Assembly: GCA_964522105.1 (NCBI GenBank)
Contig: CAZFVA010000002.1
Coordinates: 1 to 64,000, forward strand
Direction: 5' to 3'
Origin: JAGOFO01 sp964522105
GTDB taxonomy: Bacteria > Myxococcota_A > UBA9042 > DTJE01
Length of the DNA: 64,000 nt
The translations under genes were made by a program, and so were the position numbers. Position 1 is the stretch's first letter. Each line of letters starts with the position of its first letter. The notes below the pieces were generated by a model. The model had not been told where the DNA came from. It ran no database searches and was given only the letters and a program-made list of their open reading frames with translations. This document shows, one piece after another, positions 60,779-64,000 of this stretch.

Positions 60779-63700
60779 TCAGTAGCTGACGAAGTCCGAG
60801 TAGTATACATAGATCCGCACGTCCGTCACCGACTGCAGGTCGATGTCCTCGTTCACCTTCTCGTCGCGCTGGTTGATCACCAACTCCCATGAGCTGTTCA
60901 GGAACGGCCGTTCGCGGAAGTCCATGTTCCTGTAGACCTCGTCCGCGAATACGCGGTTGCCGTTGAAGAACGGGTTGACGACCGCGAGCCGTTCCGGGAA
61001 GCGGTAGTATATCTCGTTCCCCGATACACTGTAGACTGTCGCGGTCCCGTTCTGGCGCAGGTAGACGCGGCCGAGCGTGTCCCCCACGCTGGACCCGATG
61101 ATTTCGGCCTGTACGTACACGATTTTGTGGTCGCGTGTGACCGGCGACAGGTCCCCGAGTGTCGTCTCGAACGGCACCGTCAGGTACCCGTTTTCGTCCA
61201 GGAGCGCGGGGTCACTGAGGCGTTCGCGCAGCATGTCGATACGCGTGGACTGCGCGATTGCGGCGCCGTTTGAGTCCAGACGCGGGACCTTCACGATGTC
61301 GTCGCGCAGCGACAGGATCGCGACGCGCGTAGTTGGCATCCCGTAGACTTCTTCGAAGGAGTAGTAGGCGTCTTCGATGTCGCGCAGATAGGACTCGAGG
61401 TTGTAGTCCCCGTACTGGACCGAGCGCACCAGGAACAGCTTCTCGAGGTCCGCGTAGCTCTGGCTTGTGTAGTACTGGAAAACGCGTGTAGCCCGGTAGA
61501 CTTCCCGGAGGGCATCGGTGAACGTCTCATCCGCGCTTTCTATGGCGTCGTCCTTATAAATTCTGACGTTTGGATCGTCGTGCGCCGCCTGGACGTCGAT
61601 TGCCATCTGTTCGGCCTCGGCGAGCTGGTCCTGAAGGCGACGCGCAAGGTTCCGCAGTCCCTGCAGGTCGCCCATGGCGATCTGAATCTGGTGCTCGGCC
61701 TGGAGCGCGTCGAGCTGGAGTTGCTTGGTCTGTAGCAGCAGCCCGGCGGTGCGCGCATTCGAGTCGATCAGTGCGGCATCGCACTGGGACTCGGTCTGCC
61801 ACCGCGCGGTCTCGAGGTCGGTCTGGGCGATCTCTTCCTGCTTCTTTCCTATGAAGGCACCCAGCGTTGCAGCGGCCGCGTTCAGCGCCAGATCCTGGGC
61901 GGCGTAAATGCCGATCGCCCACGCGCTGTTCATTCCGCCGGCGACCAGCGACGCCATGGTCCCGATTACGTTTTCGAAGCGGTCAATCGCGTCCACGGCG
62001 AGGTGCATTTTGTTGATGTCTTTCTGGAGGTCGAGGTTTTCTTCGCCCTGCTTATAGACGAAATCAGCGATTGACAGGGTCAGATTGCACTGCGCCTCGA
62101 CCCGCGACTTTTCGATGCCGACCTCGGAGTACAAATCGGACATTTGCTGCCGGACCTTCTTGAGCCCGATCCCGAACTGTTCGAACTGCCCCATCGTGTC
62201 GAAGATCGAGCCGTTGCCCATCAGACCGCACGGGTCCCCTAACACCCTTGCGTTGTCATTCAGGTAGGCGTAGCGCGGGATGGCCGGGTAGATCTTGCCG
62301 TCCAGGCCCACGAATGTCCCGCAGATCTGCCCGATCTGGTCTTCATAGGTGTTACGCAGCTTCACCAGCTCGGACTGGAAGCCCGCAGTCTCGGTCTGGA
62401 ACGATATGTTGCGTTCGATCGCGAGATTCTCTTTGTACTTAGCGGTTTCGACGCGCTGCTGGGCGCGCGACAGGATCAATTCGAAGGCGTTCTGTTCGAG
62501 CCCGAAGGTGACCGGGAACGGGACGTAGTCCGGCGACAGCCCGAAGTAGCTGATATTGTCAGTGATCGACTGGAACGTCTTTCGCATGTCCAGCAGCGCG
62601 GTGTGGTAGCGCTTCTGGCCGTCTTCAAGCACGGCACTGACCTGCGGCCTGTCTTCGGGTCTTAACGAGTCGGTAATGCGCTGCATGAACTGTGACAGCA
62701 GCACGCCTTCCAGGTAAGTCGCGGTGTAGGCGCGTTCCACGACGGCGCGTGCGAGGTCCGGCCGGTCCAGATTCTGATAGCGTTTCGCGATCTCGCTCCA
62801 GGCGCGTGACTTCTGGGTCGAGGCGCGCACGAGGCGCTCGAAGTACCAGGTCACCGTTTCCTGGGTCACGAAGTTGCGGCTGTCGAAGCTGTACATCAGC
62901 GCCTGCCAGATCAGGGGGCTCATCGTGTCGAAGCGATCCAGGGCTTCCTGGTAGTACTGCGCGGCCTGGTACAGGAGGTGCATCTCAAGGCCGGCTGCAC
63001 CGGACAGGTTGATCCCGCCCGACTCGAACAGCGTGCCTTCGAACGAGGCGCCGCTGGACCCGGAAAGGTCGAACCGTGCCGAGAAGGCGCGTGTGTAAGA
63101 TTCGTCACCCATCATGACCAGCAGCTCGGCGAACAGCCGCTCGAAGCCATCGTGTATGACGCCGACCGGCATGCCGGGATGGCACGCTTCGGCGTACGCG
63201 TAGTTGGTGCACAGGTAGTCGGTCAGTTTTGCGCGCGCATCGGTGCCTGCGATTGACCCTGCCTGGACGTCGTCGTAGTGGTGTTCCCAGATGTAAAGCA
63301 GGCAGTCTACGCGATCGCGGTCGACCTGGATGGCCACCGGGTCGTAGCAGTACGGGATCTGGTCCGAGCCGGGCACGCAGACTTGAGGCGCGAACCCGAT
63401 GCCCGTGCCCTCGCGGCCCCGGAATTTGGTCTTGTAGCGGAACGCGAGGTCGATGTCGGCGTACAGCGGGGCGAACACGGCCTGTGCGTCGGTGGCCGCG
63501 TAGAACACTTTGGCGTCACGGAGGTCATAGCGATTCGTGTCGCAGAAGATCGCGTTCGTGTCCAGGCACCGCCAGGCCGGCTGGTACTGTACCAGGTGGC
63601 TGTCGGGCGTTGTGCGCCAGTCGCGCAGCGTGTCGGCGCAGTTCGGTTTCGGCGTCGCGGTCTGGCAGGACAACCCGGCCACGTTCGCCTGGGTCATTGT

Positions 63701-64000
63701 GGAGTCGAGCGTGAAGAAGGTTACGTCGCTGCCGGCCGGGCATGCTACGACCCGGTCCGTGTCCGCCTGCCTTCGTGTGCCGCAGTCAGTCTTGTCGCGG
63801 CCGAGCGGGCAGATTGAGGTTGTGGCCCCCAGGCCGCCGTCGTCGCACACGCCGTTGTTGTCGTAGTGGTTTTTCGACGGGTCGGCCAGGCCGCACGAGT
63901 CGTCCTGTGGCCCGCTGAACGGCAGGGCCGGGTCGGTTGTGGCGCCGGGGCCTCCGTCGAACTGGCCGGTGTCAGCGCACAGGTAGTGCACGGACTCGCT
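60779..64000 (-). CDS. large helical protein with Tc-toxin TcA-like C-terminus, 5' truncated
   Basis: At least 1,073 residues; the frame is open to the window edge, so the true start lies beyond 64000. The N-terminal part visible is Cys-containing, then helical. A long coiled-coil pair (about residues 590-670 and 720-810) flanks a small-residue-rich hydrophobic stretch (around SLVAGGMNSAWAIGIYAAQ). After it come YLRDIEDAYYSFEEVYG, SLRDDI, DENGYLTVPFE, KIVYVQAEIIGSSVGDTLG and a final FLNSSWELVINQ followed by DLQSVTDVRIYVYYSDF. This order matches the end of TcA subunits of insecticidal Tc complexes (helical pore domain, then TcB-binding beta domain). That is motif-level recognition only. No TcB or TcC is in the window. 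Confidence 0.55.
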   Translation of the reverse strand, partial: SESVHYLCADTGQFDGGPGATTDPALPFSGPQDDSCGLADPSKNHYDNNGVCDDGGLGATTSICPLGRDKTDCGTRRQADTDRVVACPAGSDVTFFTLDSTMTQANVAGLSCQTATPKPNCADTLRDWRTTPDSHLVQYQPAWRCLDTNAIFCDTNRYDLRDAKVFYAATDAQAVFAPLYADIDLAFRYKTKFRGREGTGIGFAPQVCVPGSDQIPYCYDPVAIQVDRDRVDCLLYIWEHHYDDVQAGSIAGTDARAKLTDYLCTNYAYAEACHPGMPVGVIHDGFERLFAELLVMMGDESYTRAFSARFDLSGSSGASFEGTLFESGGINLSGAAGLEMHLLYQAAQYYQEALDRFDTMSPLIWQALMYSFDSRNFVTQETVTWYFERLVRASTQKSRAWSEIAKRYQNLDRPDLARAVVERAYTATYLEGVLLSQFMQRITDSLRPEDRPQVSAVLEDGQKRYHTALLDMRKTFQSITDNISYFGLSPDYVPFPVTFGLEQNAFELILSRAQQRVETAKYKENLAIERNISFQTETAGFQSELVKLRNTYEDQIGQICGTFVGLDGKIYPAIPRYAYLNDNARVLGDPCGLMGNGSIFDTMGQFEQFGIGLKKVRQQMSDLYSEVGIEKSRVEAQCNLTLSIADFVYKQGEENLDLQKDINKMHLAVDAIDRFENVIGTMASLVAGGMNSAWAIGIYAAQDLALNAAAATLGAFIGKKQEEIAQTDLETARWQTESQCDAALIDSNARTAGLLLQTKQLQLDALQAEHQIQIAMGDLQGLRNLARRLQDQLAEAEQMAIDVQAAHDDPNVRIYKDDAIESADETFTDALREVYRATRVFQYYTSQSYADLEKLFLVRSVQYGDYNLESYLRDIEDAYYSFEEVYGMPTTRVAILSLRDDIVKVPRLDSNGAAIAQSTRIDMLRERLSDPALLDENGYLTVPFETTLGDLSPVTRDHKIVYVQAEIIGSSVGDTLGRVYLRQNGTATVYSVSGNEIYYRFPERLAVVNPFFNGNRVFADEVYRNMDFRERPFLNSSWELVINQRDEKVNEDIDLQSVTDVRIYVYYSDFVSY

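Overview
The window looks like one scaffold of a Gram-negative bacterium of deltaproteobacterial or Myxococcota-like character. The support is a type IV pilus secretin, many predicted lipoproteins, PEGA-domain proteins, a long S41 protease with a large C-terminal extension, Cys-rich repeat lipoproteins and a Ser/Thr kinase. This placement is an inference from gene content; no rRNA lies in the window. Three runs of 100 N (44650-44749, 49411-49510, 55448-55547) are assembly gaps, and each lies inside a gene.

Region 1 (1-4126) holds an NhaD/IT-superfamily ion antiporter, a small Cys-tailed lipoprotein, tilS, and an exported protein that resembles a trypsin-like protease without its catalytic residues.

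Region 2 (4161-20869) is a fused str-S10-spc-alpha ribosomal operon behind a strong sigma70-type promoter: rpsL, rpsG, fusA, rpsJ, rplD, rplW, rplB, rpsS, rplV, rpsC, rplP, rpmC, rpsQ, rplN, rplX, rplE, rpsN (zinc type), rpsH, rplF, rplR, rpsE, rplO, secY, adk, infA, rpmJ, rpsM, rpsK, rpsD, rpoA, rplQ. tuf, rplC (L3), rpmD (L30) and map are missing from their usual places; the absence of rplC is the notable one. A stable-RNA type promoter follows, driving tRNA-Gln(CTG) and tRNA-Glu(CTC), which no protein ORF explains.

Region 3 (21185-32692) holds, on the minus strand, a YcbB-like L,D-transpeptidase lipoprotein and mtnA. On the plus strand is a tightly packed run nadC-birA-coaX-S41 protease-TPR/PEGA protein-ricT-like-tatD, most of whose genes overlap.

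Region 4 (32759-39864) is a surface-protein region: two convergent Cys-rich repeat lipoproteins (one with 29 C-T repeat motifs, one with 7 plus an NHL beta-propeller) and an exported PEGA protein with an Ala-Pro linker.

Region 5 (39949-47580) is a minus-strand operon of a giant PilQ-like secretin, a translationally coupled lipoprotein and a GT39-like membrane glycosyltransferase. The secretin carries a coiled-coil insertion of about 1,000 residues that includes an 87-bp tandem repeat array broken by an assembly gap. The divergent spacer to a hisC-like aminotransferase contains a perfect DnaA box and two near matches.

Region 6 (47969-56607) holds the aminotransferase, a membrane-anchored helical-repeat/Ser-Thr kinase, a GH92 family lipoprotein, a lipoprotein ending in dockerin-like calcium loops, and a HAD phosphatase/mutase. 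Region 7 (56645-64000) is a visibly GC-richer minus-strand operon: a large helical protein whose C-terminus resembles the end of Tc-toxin TcA subunits (truncated by the window edge), a Cys-rich lipoprotein, and a small exported protein. The best candidates for something undescribed are the giant secretin operon and this last three-gene module.
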